Positions 16,952 through 26,422 of a DNA stretch of 38,573 nucleotides are shown in pieces (position 1 is the stretch's first letter; each line of letters begins with the position of its first letter). The notes under the pieces were generated by a model. That model ran no database searches, was not told the DNA's origin, and saw only the letters and a program-made list of their open reading frames with translations. The position numbers and the translations under genes are program-made. Source of the DNA: JABDGC01 sp964466595 (lineage in GTDB: Bacteria > Pseudomonadota > Gammaproteobacteria > DSM-16500); the NCBI GenBank assembly GCA_964466595.1, contig CAYXNR010000018.1:1-38573 (forward strand), read 5' to 3'.

Positions 16952-17964
16952 GAACAAGCCAAGTCTTCCAAAGACCAGCGCGGATAAACCCTAATTTTCA
17001 AATCCGCATCCTTTTGACCTGCCAATAAGCGTTGGCAGCCAGCATAAGCAATCATCGCTCCATTATCCGTACAAAACTCAGGACGCGGGAAATAAACCGC
17101 TGCGCCTTCCTCTATCACCATTTTTTGTAAAGCCACTCGCAAAGCCTGATTGGCCCCTACCCCACCAGCAACAACCAAGCGCGACAAGCCCGTCTTTTGC
17201 AAGGCCCGGCGACATTTCACCATTAAAGTCTCAACCGCCGCTTCTTGAAAAGCCAGTGCAAGATCTGCCCGTCTTTGTTCATTTAAAGCCTCTTGCTCTA
17301 TCATCCTTAGGGCATAGGTTTTCAGGCCGCTAAAACTGAAATCCAGCCCCGGTTTAGCAAGCATCGGTCTTGGAAATTGGAAGCGCTCCGGCCGCCCCTG
17401 CTCTGCTAATTTAGCTAAGGCCGCACCACCCGGATAACCTAGACCCAAAAGCTTCGCCGTCTTATCAAAAGCCTCGCCGACAGCATCATCGACTGTTTCG
17501 CCAAGCACCTGATACTGTCCTAGATTTTTCACCGCAATTAAAAGCGTATGACCACCGGAGACGAGCAAAGCCAGAAAAGGATAGGCAGGCGGATTTTCTT
17601 CCAATAAAGCAACCAATAAATGGCCTTCTAGATGATGAACCCCAACTGTCGGCAGCTTCCAAGCCCAACCCAGGGTACGCCCAACGGTCGCCCCAACCAA
17701 TAAGGCGCCCATTAAACCCGGACCTGCCGTATAAGCTATACCTTGGACGGCCTTCTCTTCTATTCCAGCCTTTTCTAGGGTTTCAGCAATGAGCGGCATA
17801 ATTTTGCGAATATGATCCCTTGAAGCTAACTCCGGGACGACTCCCCCATAGGGGGCATGAATAGCGACTTGGCTGTATACTTTATGACTAATTAGACCCG
17901 CTACCGCATCGTACAGGGCGATTCCTGTATCATCACAGGAAGTCTCAATCCCGAGGACAAGCAT
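16948..17964 (-). CDS. tsaD: tRNA N6-adenosine threonylcarbamoyltransferase
   Basis: TsaD, with TsaB and TsaE, installs t6A at position 37 of ANN-decoding tRNAs. Visible motifs are MLVLGIETSCDDTG, the metal-binding VHHLEGH, LVSGGHT, DDAVGEAFDK, GLDFSFSGLKT, VVAGGVGANQALR and FCTDNGAMIAYAG. The frame opens at 17991, but the ATG at 17964 gives the standard family start, so I use it. The gene is divergent from rpsU, as in many gammaproteobacteria. Its stop overlaps that of the J-domain gene by four bases tail to tail. Confidence 0.96.
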   Translation of the reverse strand: MLVLGIETSCDDTGIALYDAVAGLISHKVYSQVAIHAPYGGVVPELASRDHIRKIMPLIAETLEKAGIEEKAVQGIAYTAGPGLMGALLVGATVGRTLGWAWKLPTVGVHHLEGHLLVALLEENPPAYPFLALLVSGGHTLLIAVKNLGQYQVLGETVDDAVGEAFDKTAKLLGLGYPGGAALAKLAEQGRPERFQFPRPMLAKPGLDFSFSGLKTYALRMIEQEALNEQRRADLALAFQEAAVETLMVKCRRALQKTGLSRLVVAGGVGANQALRVALQKMVIEEGAAVYFPRPEFCTDNGAMIAYAGCQRLLAGQKDADLKIRVYPRWSLEDLACS

Positions 17965-18042
17965 TGCTTTGCTTTTCTTCTGATTTACCATTAGAATCTA
18001 GCCCCGTTCGTTTAAATATCTTAATGGAGACACATACACAAC

Positions 18043-18273
18043 ATGCCAAGCGTTCGTATTAGAGAAAATGAAAACTTTGAACTCAGCCTCAGACGCTTTA
18101 AGCGTCTTTGCGAGAAAGCCGGTATCTTATCGGATTTAAGACGACATGAATACTATGAAAAACCGACCTGGAAGCGTAAGCGAAAGAAGGCTGCAGCGGT
18201 AAAACGCTACCAGAAGAAACTCTTACGAGAAAGATTGGCACTCGAAAGAGATCGTCAGCCCCAATCTAAGTAA
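18043..18273 (+). CDS. rpsU: 30S ribosomal protein S21
   Basis: A 76-residue basic protein with the S21 pattern: PSVRIRENENFELSLRRFKR, CEKAGILSDLRRHEYYEKPT and RKRKKAAAVKRYQKKL. S21 sits at the platform of the small subunit and helps start translation. It heads the macromolecular-synthesis operon rpsU-yqeY-dnaG-rpoD. At 76 residues it is a few longer than the E. coli protein, by a C-terminal extension. Confidence 0.97.
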   Translation: MPSVRIRENENFELSLRRFKRLCEKAGILSDLRRHEYYEKPTWKRKRKKAAAVKRYQKKLLRERLALERDRQPQSK

Positions 18274-18311
18274 AACCCATCAGCAAAAAGTTTTTCGCGA
18301 AAATGGGTTTT
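18272..18311 (+). terminator. Hairpin between rpsU and yqeY, probable attenuator
   Basis: AAAACCCAT at 18272-18280 pairs with ATGGGTTTT at 18303-18311, enclosing an inner AAAAA/TTTTT stem. The T-run is short, so termination should be partial. In E. coli an intercistronic terminator after rpsU lowers dnaG expression relative to S21; the same job is inferred here. Confidence 0.5.
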
Positions 18312-18348
18312 GAGATGAGAGACCTGAATATCCACAAAGGAGCGTATA

Positions 18349-18807
18349 ATGACTTCAACCATGAAGGTACAAATATCGGAAGATATGAAAGCAGCTATGC
18401 GGAGTCACGAGAAGGAACGCTTGGGTACCATACGCCTCATTTTGGCCGCCTTGAAACAACGCGAAGTGGATGAACGCATCACCCTGAGTGATGAACAAAT
18501 CATCACGATTCTCGATAAAATGATTAAACAGCGTCGCGAAGCGATCGCCCAATATGAGGCCGGTGGCCGTCCTGAGTTAGCTGCTAAGGAACAAGAAGAA
18601 ATTCGTGTTATTCAGCATTATCTGCCTTCTCAACTGAGTGCAGCTGAGCTAGATAGCCTCATTGCAGCAACCATTCAAGAAGCAGCTGCTCACTCTGCTC
18701 GCGATATGGGCAAGGTCATGAGCTTGTTAAAACCAAAGATTCAAGGACGAGCAGATATGACGCTTGTCAGCGCTAAGGTAAAAGACAAACTAGCTGCGCT
18801 CGCCTAA
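18349..18807 (+). CDS. yqeY: GatB/YqeY domain protein
   Basis: 152 residues, all one YqeY domain: MRSHEKERLGTIRLILAALK, ITILDKMIKQRREAIAQYEAG, AAKEQEEIRVIQHYLPSQLS and DMGKVMSLLKPKIQGRADM. The domain is the tRNA-binding tail of GatB; a stand-alone role in tRNA or amidotransferase handling is presumed but not settled. GGAG lies eight bases before the first ATG, so that start is used rather than the ATG four codons later. It lies in the operon between rpsU and dnaG, a frequent arrangement. Confidence 0.93.
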   Translation: MTSTMKVQISEDMKAAMRSHEKERLGTIRLILAALKQREVDERITLSDEQIITILDKMIKQRREAIAQYEAGGRPELAAKEQEEIRVIQHYLPSQLSAAELDSLIAATIQEAAAHSARDMGKVMSLLKPKIQGRADMTLVSAKVKDKLAALA

Positions 18808-18812
18808 TCCCT

Positions 18813-20537
18813 ATGGCTGAGCATATCCCCAAAGCTTTCCTCGAGCTCGTTTTGCAACGAACAGACTTGATCGCTTTGGTCGATACCCGAATTCCACTAC
18901 GAAAAAAAACAGGAAGTAATTTTTTTGCTTGCTGTCCCTTTCATAATGAAAAAACAGCTTCTTTTTCTGTTAGTCAAACCAAGCAATTCTATTATTGCTT
19001 TGGCTGTGGCGCCCATGGCAATGCCATTGATTTTTTAATTAACTATGATCGTTTAAGTTTTCCTGAAGCCGTCGAAGCCTTGGCAAAGCAACTGGGCTTA
19101 AGTGTTCCCCATTCCAAAACCCAGGAAAAAATGCTTTCTCTTCAGCATCTTTATGCGGTCCTAGAAAAAGTGAAAACTTTTTACCAGACCCAACTCAAAC
19201 AAACGCCCTTCGCAGAAGCCTATTTCAAAAAAAGGGGGCTCAGCGAAGAGATGATTCAAACCTTTCATTTAGGTTATTCCCCCCGAGGTGATGTTCTGCT
19301 ATCAAGCTTTGGTAAAACGCCCCAAGGCTTAAAAGAGCTGCAAGATACGGGAGTCGTCATCCAAAAAGAAAATAAATATTACGACCGCTTTCGGGAACGT
19401 ATTCTCTTTCCCATCCAAGACCGCCGTGGCCGTTTTATTGGCTTTGGCGGCCGCATTCTCGACCAAAGCGAGCCCAAATATCTTAACTCGCCTGAAACTG
19501 TCCTCTTTCAAAAAGGGCATGAACTCTATGGTTTGTATCAGGTATTGAAGGTAAATCGCCAATTGCTGCGCTTGCTGGTGGTGGAAGGCTATATGGACAT
19601 GATCGCACTGTATCAACATGGCCTGACCTATGCCGTTGCAACGCTGGGCACGGCTATCACCGCTTATCAGATACAAGCGCTCTTTCGTTATACGCCTGAA
19701 ATTGTATTTTGTTTTGATGGCGACAATGCCGGACGACGAGCAGCCTGGCGAGCCCTGCAAGTAATCTTTCCCCACATGCCAGACAATGTGCAATTCCGAT
19801 TTATGTTTCTTCCGGAGGGCGAGGACCCTGATTCGATGGTTCGAAAAGAGGGAAAACTAGCCTTTGAAAAAGGCATTCAGGATTCACAAACGCTCTCACA
19901 ATATTTTTTTCATAGTTTGGCCTTGGATCTTGATTCATCTACCCTTGATGGCAAAACGCGCTACCTTAAAACAGCCTTAGATCATATTAAAAATCTACCT
20001 GAAGGGATTTTTAAACAGAGCCTTTTAAATGAATTAGGCGAAAAAACAAGGACAGATGTGAAAGCTTTGCTCTCTCCTACAGCGGTCAAAACTGCAGCCC
20101 CTGCGGCTCCGAGTAAAAATAAAGGCCAACGTTCTTCCCTACTACGCTTTGCCCTTGCCTTGCTCGTCCAACATCCTGAATTAGCACAAGAGGTTAAGGA
20201 ACCCCTGATACTCGAAGAAGCAGCAGGGACTGCTCTTTTTAATAAGCTGGTCGCTCTCGCCAAGGAACATCAGCCAACTAATTCTGCTCTACTTTTCGAA
20301 CTACTACGTGGACAACCGGAAGAAAAATGGATTGCAACCTTAAGCCAAGAAGAGCTTGCTATCCCTGTTTCGGGCGTAAAATTAGAATTTCAAGGAGCCC
20401 TCAAACAGCTAGGCAAGCAAGCTAAAAATCAAACCGTGAAAAAGCTGCTCGAAAAAAGGCGACTGCTCGGGATTTTGCCCGGCGACGAGGAAACAAGGCT
20501 CAAAGACTTGATTTTTAATAAAAATACTGAAAGTTAA
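18813..20537 (+). CDS. dnaG: DNA primase
   Basis: 574 residues. The N-terminal CHC2 zinc finger has Cys41, His44, Cys62 and Cys65 (CCPFHNEKTASFSV; YYCFGCGAHGNAIDF). The RNA polymerase core includes RFRERILFPIQDRRGRFIGF, the TOPRIM glutamate in LVVEGYMDMIALYQ, and the DxD in FCFDGDNAGRRA. The C-terminal helicase-binding domain follows about residue 440. It makes RNA primers at the replication fork with DnaB. The start lies five bases after the yqeY stop without a clear Shine-Dalgarno, so translation is probably coupled. Confidence 0.97.
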   Translation: MAEHIPKAFLELVLQRTDLIALVDTRIPLRKKTGSNFFACCPFHNEKTASFSVSQTKQFYYCFGCGAHGNAIDFLINYDRLSFPEAVEALAKQLGLSVPHSKTQEKMLSLQHLYAVLEKVKTFYQTQLKQTPFAEAYFKKRGLSEEMIQTFHLGYSPRGDVLLSSFGKTPQGLKELQDTGVVIQKENKYYDRFRERILFPIQDRRGRFIGFGGRILDQSEPKYLNSPETVLFQKGHELYGLYQVLKVNRQLLRLLVVEGYMDMIALYQHGLTYAVATLGTAITAYQIQALFRYTPEIVFCFDGDNAGRRAAWRALQVIFPHMPDNVQFRFMFLPEGEDPDSMVRKEGKLAFEKGIQDSQTLSQYFFHSLALDLDSSTLDGKTRYLKTALDHIKNLPEGIFKQSLLNELGEKTRTDVKALLSPTAVKTAAPAAPSKNKGQRSSLLRFALALLVQHPELAQEVKEPLILEEAAGTALFNKLVALAKEHQPTNSALLFELLRGQPEEKWIATLSQEELAIPVSGVKLEFQGALKQLGKQAKNQTVKKLLEKRRLLGILPGDEETRLKDLIFNKNTES

Positions 20538-20590
20538 AGCCTTTCATTTTTGCCTCTCTTCTTGAATTTTCTTCTCTAAAACAACTAGCT

Positions 20591-20615
20591 AATTTTAGCT
20601 AAAATTCGCTATAAT
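20591..20615 (+). promoter_or_regulatory. Probable internal rpoD promoter with palindrome
   Basis: TATAAT at 20610-20615 is a good -10. A perfect 16-base palindrome, AATTTTAGCTAAAATT (20591-20606), fills the spacer just before it. No good -35 is visible, so an activator or other sigma factor may be involved. An internal promoter before rpoD would match the E. coli operon, where rpoD can be driven separately from dnaG. Confidence 0.4.
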
Positions 20616-20657
20616 ATCTGATTCAGCAGGCCCCTTATATCTATATACGGATTACCC

Positions 20658-22574
20658 ATGGCTCAAGAATCTCGTCGATCGCGTTTAAAAGACTTAATTG
20701 CTCGCGGCAAAGAACAAGGCTACCTTACTTATACTGAAGTCAATGAATTTCTTCCCGCCGATGTCGGTGGTGATTCTGAAAAAATCGATGATGTCATTAC
20801 TATGATTAATGACATGGGCATCCGCATTTCAGAAGGCGCTCCTAATGCCGATGAATTAATGATCTCTTCTTCTGGCGATGCCGCAGAAACCACCACTACA
20901 GAAGAAGCTGCCATCGTAGATGAATTAGGCCGCACGACGGATCCTGTTCGTATGTACATGCGCGAAATGGGCAGCGTTGAATTGCTCTCTCGCGAAGGTG
21001 AAATCGCTATCGCCAAACGCATCGAGGAAGGCATCAATCAAATGCTAACCACCCTCGCTTCCCAGCCCCAAATGATTGCTGAGGTACTGAACGACTACGA
21101 CCGCGTTGAAAAGGGTGAAATTCGCTTAAGCGATGTGATCGCCGGCTACATTGAACCTGACATCACCGAAGAAGATGAAGAAGAGGGTGGTGAAGCTGAC
21201 AAAGAAATAAAAGCAAAAGAAGTGAAACCGCTTATCAAACCGCCGGCTAAAATTACCAAAGCACCTACGAAAGAAACGCCCGCGAAAGAAATAATAGACG
21301 ATGAGGACGAAGAAGCGAGCGCTGCCGGTGAAGGGGAAACAGACATCTTCGACGAAGAAGCCGGTCTCGATCCCGAAGTAGCTCGTGAGCGCTTTACAGA
21401 ACTTCGCCAACGCTATGTTGCAACGCTTGCTTCTGAAAAAAAGCTAGGTCCTAAACATAAAAAAACCCTAGCCAAACGCGAAGACTTAGCAAAATATTTC
21501 ATGGAAATTAAGCTTTCTCCACGCCAATTTAATAAACTATCCAAAAAAATGCGTAGCCTCCTTGACGAAATTCGCTCTCAGGAACGCGCTATTATCGATC
21601 TTTGCGTTAATAAATGTAAAATGCCGCGCAAATTATTCATTATGACCTTCGTTGGCAATGAAACAAATTTAAATTGGATTGGCCAACACAAGGGCAAAAG
21701 TCATTACGATTATCTACAAAAATATCGAGATGATATTGAACGTCCCCAGAAAAAACTGATCGCCCTGCAAGAACAGATGAAGATGACGATTAGCGAAATC
21801 AAAGAAGTAAATCGACGTCTCTCGATTGGCGAAGCAAAAGCTCGTCGCGCTAAAAAAGAAATGGTAGAAGCTAATCTCCGCTTGGTTATTTCTATTGCTA
21901 AAAAATATACTAATCGCGGCTTGCAATTTTTGGACCTGATTCAGGAAGGTAATATTGGTTTGATGAAAGCAGTCGATAAATTTGAATATCAACGTGGCTA
22001 TAAATTTTCAACCTATGCAACTTGGTGGATTCGCCAGGCCATCACACGTTCCATCGCTGATCAAGCTCGAACCATTCGTATTCCCGTACACATGATCGAA
22101 ACCATCAATAAGCTGAATCGTATTTCACGTCAAATCTTGCAATCTACAGGGACAGAAGCCACGCCCGAAGAACTCAGTAAGCAAATGAGCCTGCCAGAAG
22201 ACAAAATCCGCAAGGTACTGAAAATTGCCAAAGAGCCTATCTCCATGGAAACCCCCATTGGCGATGATGAGGATTCCCATTTAGGCGATTTCATCGAAGA
22301 TTTGAATACCATTTCGCCGATCGATGCCGCCACCAGCAGCAGCCTGAACGAGTCCATTCGCCGTATCCTCGGCTCTCTCACCCCTCGTGAAGCCAAGGTT
22401 TTACGCATGCGCTTCGGTATTGATATGAATACCGATCACACCTTGGAAGAGGTCGGTAAGCAATTTGATGTCACCCGTGAACGTATCCGCCAAATTGAGG
22501 CCAAGGCCTTACGCAAACTCCGTCATCCCTCTCGCTCTGAATTGTTAAGGAGCTTTTTGGAAGAGCAGGAATAA
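20658..22574 (+). CDS. rpoD: RNA polymerase primary sigma factor (sigma-70)
   Basis: 638 residues, close to other gammaproteobacterial RpoD proteins. Region 1.1 is at the N-terminus. Region 1.2 has DPVRMYMREMGSVELLSREG. An acidic non-conserved stretch runs about residues 170-245. Region 2 has LRLVISIAKKYTNRGLQFLD and GYKFSTYATWWIRQAI (-10 recognition). Region 4 has GIDMNTDHTLEEVGKQF and VTRERIRQIEAKAL (-35 recognition helix). It directs housekeeping transcription. It is the last gene of the operon, 120 bp after dnaG. Confidence 0.98.
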   Translation: MAQESRRSRLKDLIARGKEQGYLTYTEVNEFLPADVGGDSEKIDDVITMINDMGIRISEGAPNADELMISSSGDAAETTTTEEAAIVDELGRTTDPVRMYMREMGSVELLSREGEIAIAKRIEEGINQMLTTLASQPQMIAEVLNDYDRVEKGEIRLSDVIAGYIEPDITEEDEEEGGEADKEIKAKEVKPLIKPPAKITKAPTKETPAKEIIDDEDEEASAAGEGETDIFDEEAGLDPEVARERFTELRQRYVATLASEKKLGPKHKKTLAKREDLAKYFMEIKLSPRQFNKLSKKMRSLLDEIRSQERAIIDLCVNKCKMPRKLFIMTFVGNETNLNWIGQHKGKSHYDYLQKYRDDIERPQKKLIALQEQMKMTISEIKEVNRRLSIGEAKARRAKKEMVEANLRLVISIAKKYTNRGLQFLDLIQEGNIGLMKAVDKFEYQRGYKFSTYATWWIRQAITRSIADQARTIRIPVHMIETINKLNRISRQILQSTGTEATPEELSKQMSLPEDKIRKVLKIAKEPISMETPIGDDEDSHLGDFIEDLNTISPIDAATSSSLNESIRRILGSLTPREAKVLRMRFGIDMNTDHTLEEVGKQFDVTRERIRQIEAKALRKLRHPSRSELLRSFLEEQE

Positions 22575-22723
22575 GTCAGGCCTATATTTTTCTTGACCCT
22601 CTCATCAAGTCACCCCCATCCAGCTCTATCCGTAGGAGAGAAGGATAGATTCAAGCTCAAAGGAATAAGTAATTAGTAGAAACTTGCTTTACTTCTTTAT
22701 ATACTTCTAGGCCAACCTTCTTG

Positions 22724-22797
<74 letters not shown>

Positions 22798-22817
22798 CAA
22801 ATAGAATCAAAAGCTTA

Positions 22818-22837
22818 CGAGGGTTCGCGAGCCCTCG
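22818..22837. repeat. Hairpin after the tRNA
   Basis: CGAGGG and CCCTCG enclose TTCGCGAG, giving a stem of six GC-rich pairs that can extend through a T-G wobble. It is 20 bases past the tRNA and may help end its transcript, though there is no T-run. Confidence 0.4.
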
Positions 22838-22894
22838 CCTAACTCATAAAAATAAAATGTAACCGATCTGTAGATTAAATCCGAGGATCCCTTA

Positions 22895-25800
22895 GTGCAA
22901 AGAATAGATAGAATAGATAAACACATAAGAGATAATCTTAGACTGAATGCTTTCTTTCAAGACTCTACAACCAATTTCAACCGAACTTTGTATTATTTTC
23001 ATCAAAATGCTGCTGCCATCCGCAATCGTGATATCAATCGCATAAAATATCTGTGTGAAGAACAAGCCGTTGTATATAATCTTGATGAATCAGGTCATAA
23101 AACCTTACTCGATATTGGATCTGATGAAGAAAATGAAGATGAAGCACTCATTGAAATAGTTACTCTCCTTCTAAAACAAAATCACAGTGAAAAACTTCTC
23201 AGGACCGATTCTTCAGTTCTCGATCTCTTGGCTAAGAGAGGACATCGTAGGCTGCTTGAGCTTGTCATTAATCACTATAACCAGTCTCATTTAGATACAT
23301 TAAAAAAGTTATTACCTAATGCTTTGATAACAGCTGCTTGTTATAATCAGGTTGAAATTCTGCATTTTTTACTCGATTTTCATCCTGATATTTACGATAA
23401 ACGCACTTTAAATAGAGCTTTTTATTATTCTATAATAAAGCAAAATGAAAATGGCTCAGATAATATTGATCGCCTTTTGAAAAAAGGCGCTGAAATTAAT
23501 AAAGATCTTGTAGAAAATCTTTTTTACACTGTTGAACAGGTAAACATGGATGAAAACCTGTATCTAAAACTATCATTATCAGATCAGCAGAAATATTCTG
23601 ATTTTTTATTCCTTTTATTATTCAATAAAGGGGAGGGGCGTGATTGGAAAAAAGCTATCAAAATGGCCAATGTTTGCTTGCCTTTAATCCCTTATCCAGA
23701 ATTTCAAAAGATTTTGGGGAAATTGAATCTAACTTATGACGCCATTTCTGAAAAAGATTTTCCTGTTCTGAGCAAAGCGTTAGAGCGCATACCTCGGGGC
23801 TTGCAAAAAATAAAACTAAGTGAGTGGCACTCACGAAATGCTTTTCAAGAATTGGTATTACTTTTACAACCACATATCAAAAAGAGTAACCTGCGCATAT
23901 TAAACCTATCCCAGACAGGGATTGATCGTGACGACATGAAACACCTAGGCAGTTTTCTCCAGCAGTACAAACAACTAGAAGAATTGTATCTGAATCACAA
24001 TCCAATAGGAGGAAAGCACATTTGGCGCTTCTCTTCTCGAAAATCCGGCGTTGAACAACTTACTGAAGCCTTGCATAGTTATCCAACCTTGCGAAAATTA
24101 AGTTTAAATAATGTAGGATTGGATAAGTTAGATAGTCTAGCCTTGATTAATCTAATGGATTCCCTGACGGCATTCTTTGAACTACAATTTGAAGAAGGTA
24201 ACAGGTGGTTAGAGGAAAAAAACAAAAGCCTCTATTCAGAGATTGAGAAAATGATGCAACATGCACGCGATCGAGCAGAATTATTAGGATACCCTTTACC
24301 TCCTGATGATGCACCATCATGGCAAGCTAAACTGAAGCAGGTAAGCAATTATTATATTGCACCCATTCCCACTGAAGAAAGGAAAGAAGATGAAGAAGAA
24401 AGAGCTAATTCACTTCAACAACAAGAAGCTTTAGCTGAAAATTCTAACCAACCGAAAAAGGAAGGAAGCTGGCAGGAGCTATATGATTTAACACGTGAGA
24501 TAATTGAAGCATTTGTTCCTGGAAGCCCAAGACAACGCTTTATCGAGGCCAAAGAAAAACAACATCAACCTTTAAGTCACTTTGAAGGGTTACAATGGCG
24601 AGCATTACATGCACAAAAAAGATTAAAGGAACTGATACTGCCAATTGAAAATAACCCTGTGCAGGAATTTAAATTAATCACTGAAATACGGGATATTTGG
24701 GAAGACTTTATTATTGGCGACGAATTAAACGCATACATTTCATCACAACTAAATAGCGTATCAGAAACACCAGATCAAATACCAACGTCCACTCGCAAGG
24801 ATGAATCTGACACTATTCCCATCGTACCTGAATTTTTTAAAGATTGGCTGAAAGTGTGCATGGCTGCGTATGAGAAAAATCGCTTACAGCAATTGACTGC
24901 ACCAACTTTACCACCGCCTGAATTCCCCGAATGGCCGGACGAGTTAAATTCTGTTGGAGCGCGTTGGTTTCATGCACAGTTCCACTGGACCTTACATGCT
25001 TTATGGATAGCGAGTGGTGCTATTCATAGCAAAGTGATACCAATTGGTACTCCCTTGACAAAGCGAGAGCAAGTCGAGAAACAGGCAAGAGAAGCTTTTT
25101 TGCATGCACTTTTAGCGGTTCCTGCTATAGGAGAACTGGGTCACGCCTTATTTCATGGAGTAAAAGCATTTCATGCGCTGGGGAATTTAGGCATACTTCC
25201 CGAAGTAGCGCATACGATCGAATTTATGGAAGATATACCTCCTGTGCATCATTTTTTTCATTCGCTAGGTAAGATTCCGCGTAGGACATTTGAGAGCTTC
25301 AGTAAAAAACGGTGGCTTAATACAGATGAACGATTGGAGAATTTCTACAAGAGTTTTGCTGGGCAAGAAGATTTCAATGCTAAGGTAAGTGGTATCATTA
25401 ATAAGTTTATTCATCACTTTGGGTCGCAACTGAAGCAATTAGACCCCACAGCAGCGGGACAATTAGGCCACGCCTGTGCACAACATCTAGCGCAAGCTTT
25501 GATGCTCGGATTATTGCGTGGGTCCCCCACCTTATCCTTAGAACGGTTTATCTCATTAAGTTTTCGCTGGCTAACCTACATCCCTATGGAATCTGCGCCT
25601 TGGTTAGAGCTCAGTACAGAAAGCCGCCTATCCGCTGATACTCTATTACGAGGTGCCGGCTTACAAGGCCAAGTAAATAATCAACGAGTCACTTTTTATT
25701 GGTCTGCGTCTACCATAGAATCATTGGATACCTACCGCCGTTACCAATGGCAAACACATTTCCCCTATCAAGTAGATGCGGCACGAATGGGATACCGTCT

Positions 25801-26341
25801 AGCAGATGAACAGGAGGTCAATCAATTAAACAGCCAATTGCAAGCGGAAATACCAGAGGGTAATGCGACTGAAATCATCTTAGGCCAAGAAACTGGAAAA
25901 CAAATTGCACGCTTATCCTGGCAAGTGGATCCGCAAGTATTAGCTGCTTTACGGAAGCAGGGGATTACATCAGTAACAGCAGTTCCAGGTCTGTGGAGAC
26001 CCGCGGATGTGCGAATTAGAGTGTTGGAGGAAACAGCGGAGGCTCTGGGGGAAACAATTAAGGGTCAAGCGAAAACTATTGAGGGTCAGGGGGAAACAAT
26101 TAGGGGCCAAGGGGAAACCATTAAGGATCAAGGGGATGAAATTAAAAAAATTAAAAAAGCACTAAACATAATTAAAAGACTCCATTCTAAAAATAATGAA
26201 GAACAAAAAGAAAAGCAAGCCCAGAATCATGCCACTATGTTTCATAGTAAACCAACTTTCATCCATAACAGGAAGCATCCCCCTAAAAAGAAGTTTCAAA
26301 ATACATCCTTTAAAATGATGCAAATACCGAGGAGGAAATAA
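22895..26341 (+). CDS. Large ankyrin/LRR/coiled-coil protein, effector-like
   Basis: 1148 residues, starting at a GTG with GAGG eight bases upstream. Ankyrin-like helices occupy about 35-205 (GHRRLLELVINHYN; LITAACYNQVEILHFLLDF; IDRLLKKGAEINKDLV). Leucine-rich repeats of the RNase-inhibitor type run about 303-425 (NLRILNLSQTGIDRDDMKHL; QLEELYLNHNPIGG; TLRKLSLNNVGLDKL). A long middle part (about 450-1040) is not recognised. Near the C-terminus five seven-residue units (GETIKGQ type, 1052-1086) predict a short coiled coil, followed by a basic tail. There is no signal peptide. The eukaryotic-type modules suggest an intracellular host-directed protein; the mode of export is not shown. Confidence 0.8.
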   Translation: MQRIDRIDKHIRDNLRLNAFFQDSTTNFNRTLYYFHQNAAAIRNRDINRIKYLCEEQAVVYNLDESGHKTLLDIGSDEENEDEALIEIVTLLLKQNHSEKLLRTDSSVLDLLAKRGHRRLLELVINHYNQSHLDTLKKLLPNALITAACYNQVEILHFLLDFHPDIYDKRTLNRAFYYSIIKQNENGSDNIDRLLKKGAEINKDLVENLFYTVEQVNMDENLYLKLSLSDQQKYSDFLFLLLFNKGEGRDWKKAIKMANVCLPLIPYPEFQKILGKLNLTYDAISEKDFPVLSKALERIPRGLQKIKLSEWHSRNAFQELVLLLQPHIKKSNLRILNLSQTGIDRDDMKHLGSFLQQYKQLEELYLNHNPIGGKHIWRFSSRKSGVEQLTEALHSYPTLRKLSLNNVGLDKLDSLALINLMDSLTAFFELQFEEGNRWLEEKNKSLYSEIEKMMQHARDRAELLGYPLPPDDAPSWQAKLKQVSNYYIAPIPTEERKEDEEERANSLQQQEALAENSNQPKKEGSWQELYDLTREIIEAFVPGSPRQRFIEAKEKQHQPLSHFEGLQWRALHAQKRLKELILPIENNPVQEFKLITEIRDIWEDFIIGDELNAYISSQLNSVSETPDQIPTSTRKDESDTIPIVPEFFKDWLKVCMAAYEKNRLQQLTAPTLPPPEFPEWPDELNSVGARWFHAQFHWTLHALWIASGAIHSKVIPIGTPLTKREQVEKQAREAFLHALLAVPAIGELGHALFHGVKAFHALGNLGILPEVAHTIEFMEDIPPVHHFFHSLGKIPRRTFESFSKKRWLNTDERLENFYKSFAGQEDFNAKVSGIINKFIHHFGSQLKQLDPTAAGQLGHACAQHLAQALMLGLLRGSPTLSLERFISLSFRWLTYIPMESAPWLELSTESRLSADTLLRGAGLQGQVNNQRVTFYWSASTIESLDTYRRYQWQTHFPYQVDAARMGYRLADEQEVNQLNSQLQAEIPEGNATEIILGQETGKQIARLSWQVDPQVLAALRKQGITSVTAVPGLWRPADVRIRVLEETAEALGETIKGQAKTIEGQGETIRGQGETIKDQGDEIKKIKKALNIIKRLHSKNNEEQKEKQAQNHATMFHSKPTFIHNRKHPPKKKFQNTSFKMMQIPRRK
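26048..26152 (+). repeat. Five 21-bp tandem repeats inside the coding region
   Basis: The unit GGGGAAACAATTAAGGGTCA (21 bp with the last A) is repeated five times with drift, each encoding a heptad such as GETIKGQ, AKTIEGQ, GETIRGQ and GETIKDQ. The unit is a multiple of three, so copy changes would lengthen or shorten the coiled coil without a frameshift. Confidence 0.75.
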
Positions 26342-26422
26342 ATTATTCGCAGCAGTAAAATACTTCAGAGGCAACGGGCTGATGATGCAAAAAATGAAGC
26401 AGGCAATCACATCCTTGCCTGG

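Noticed and set aside
21126..21410. Long open frames antisense to rpoD, and others antisense to dnaG and tsaD.
   Set aside because: They mirror the codon pattern of the sense genes and have no ribosome sites.
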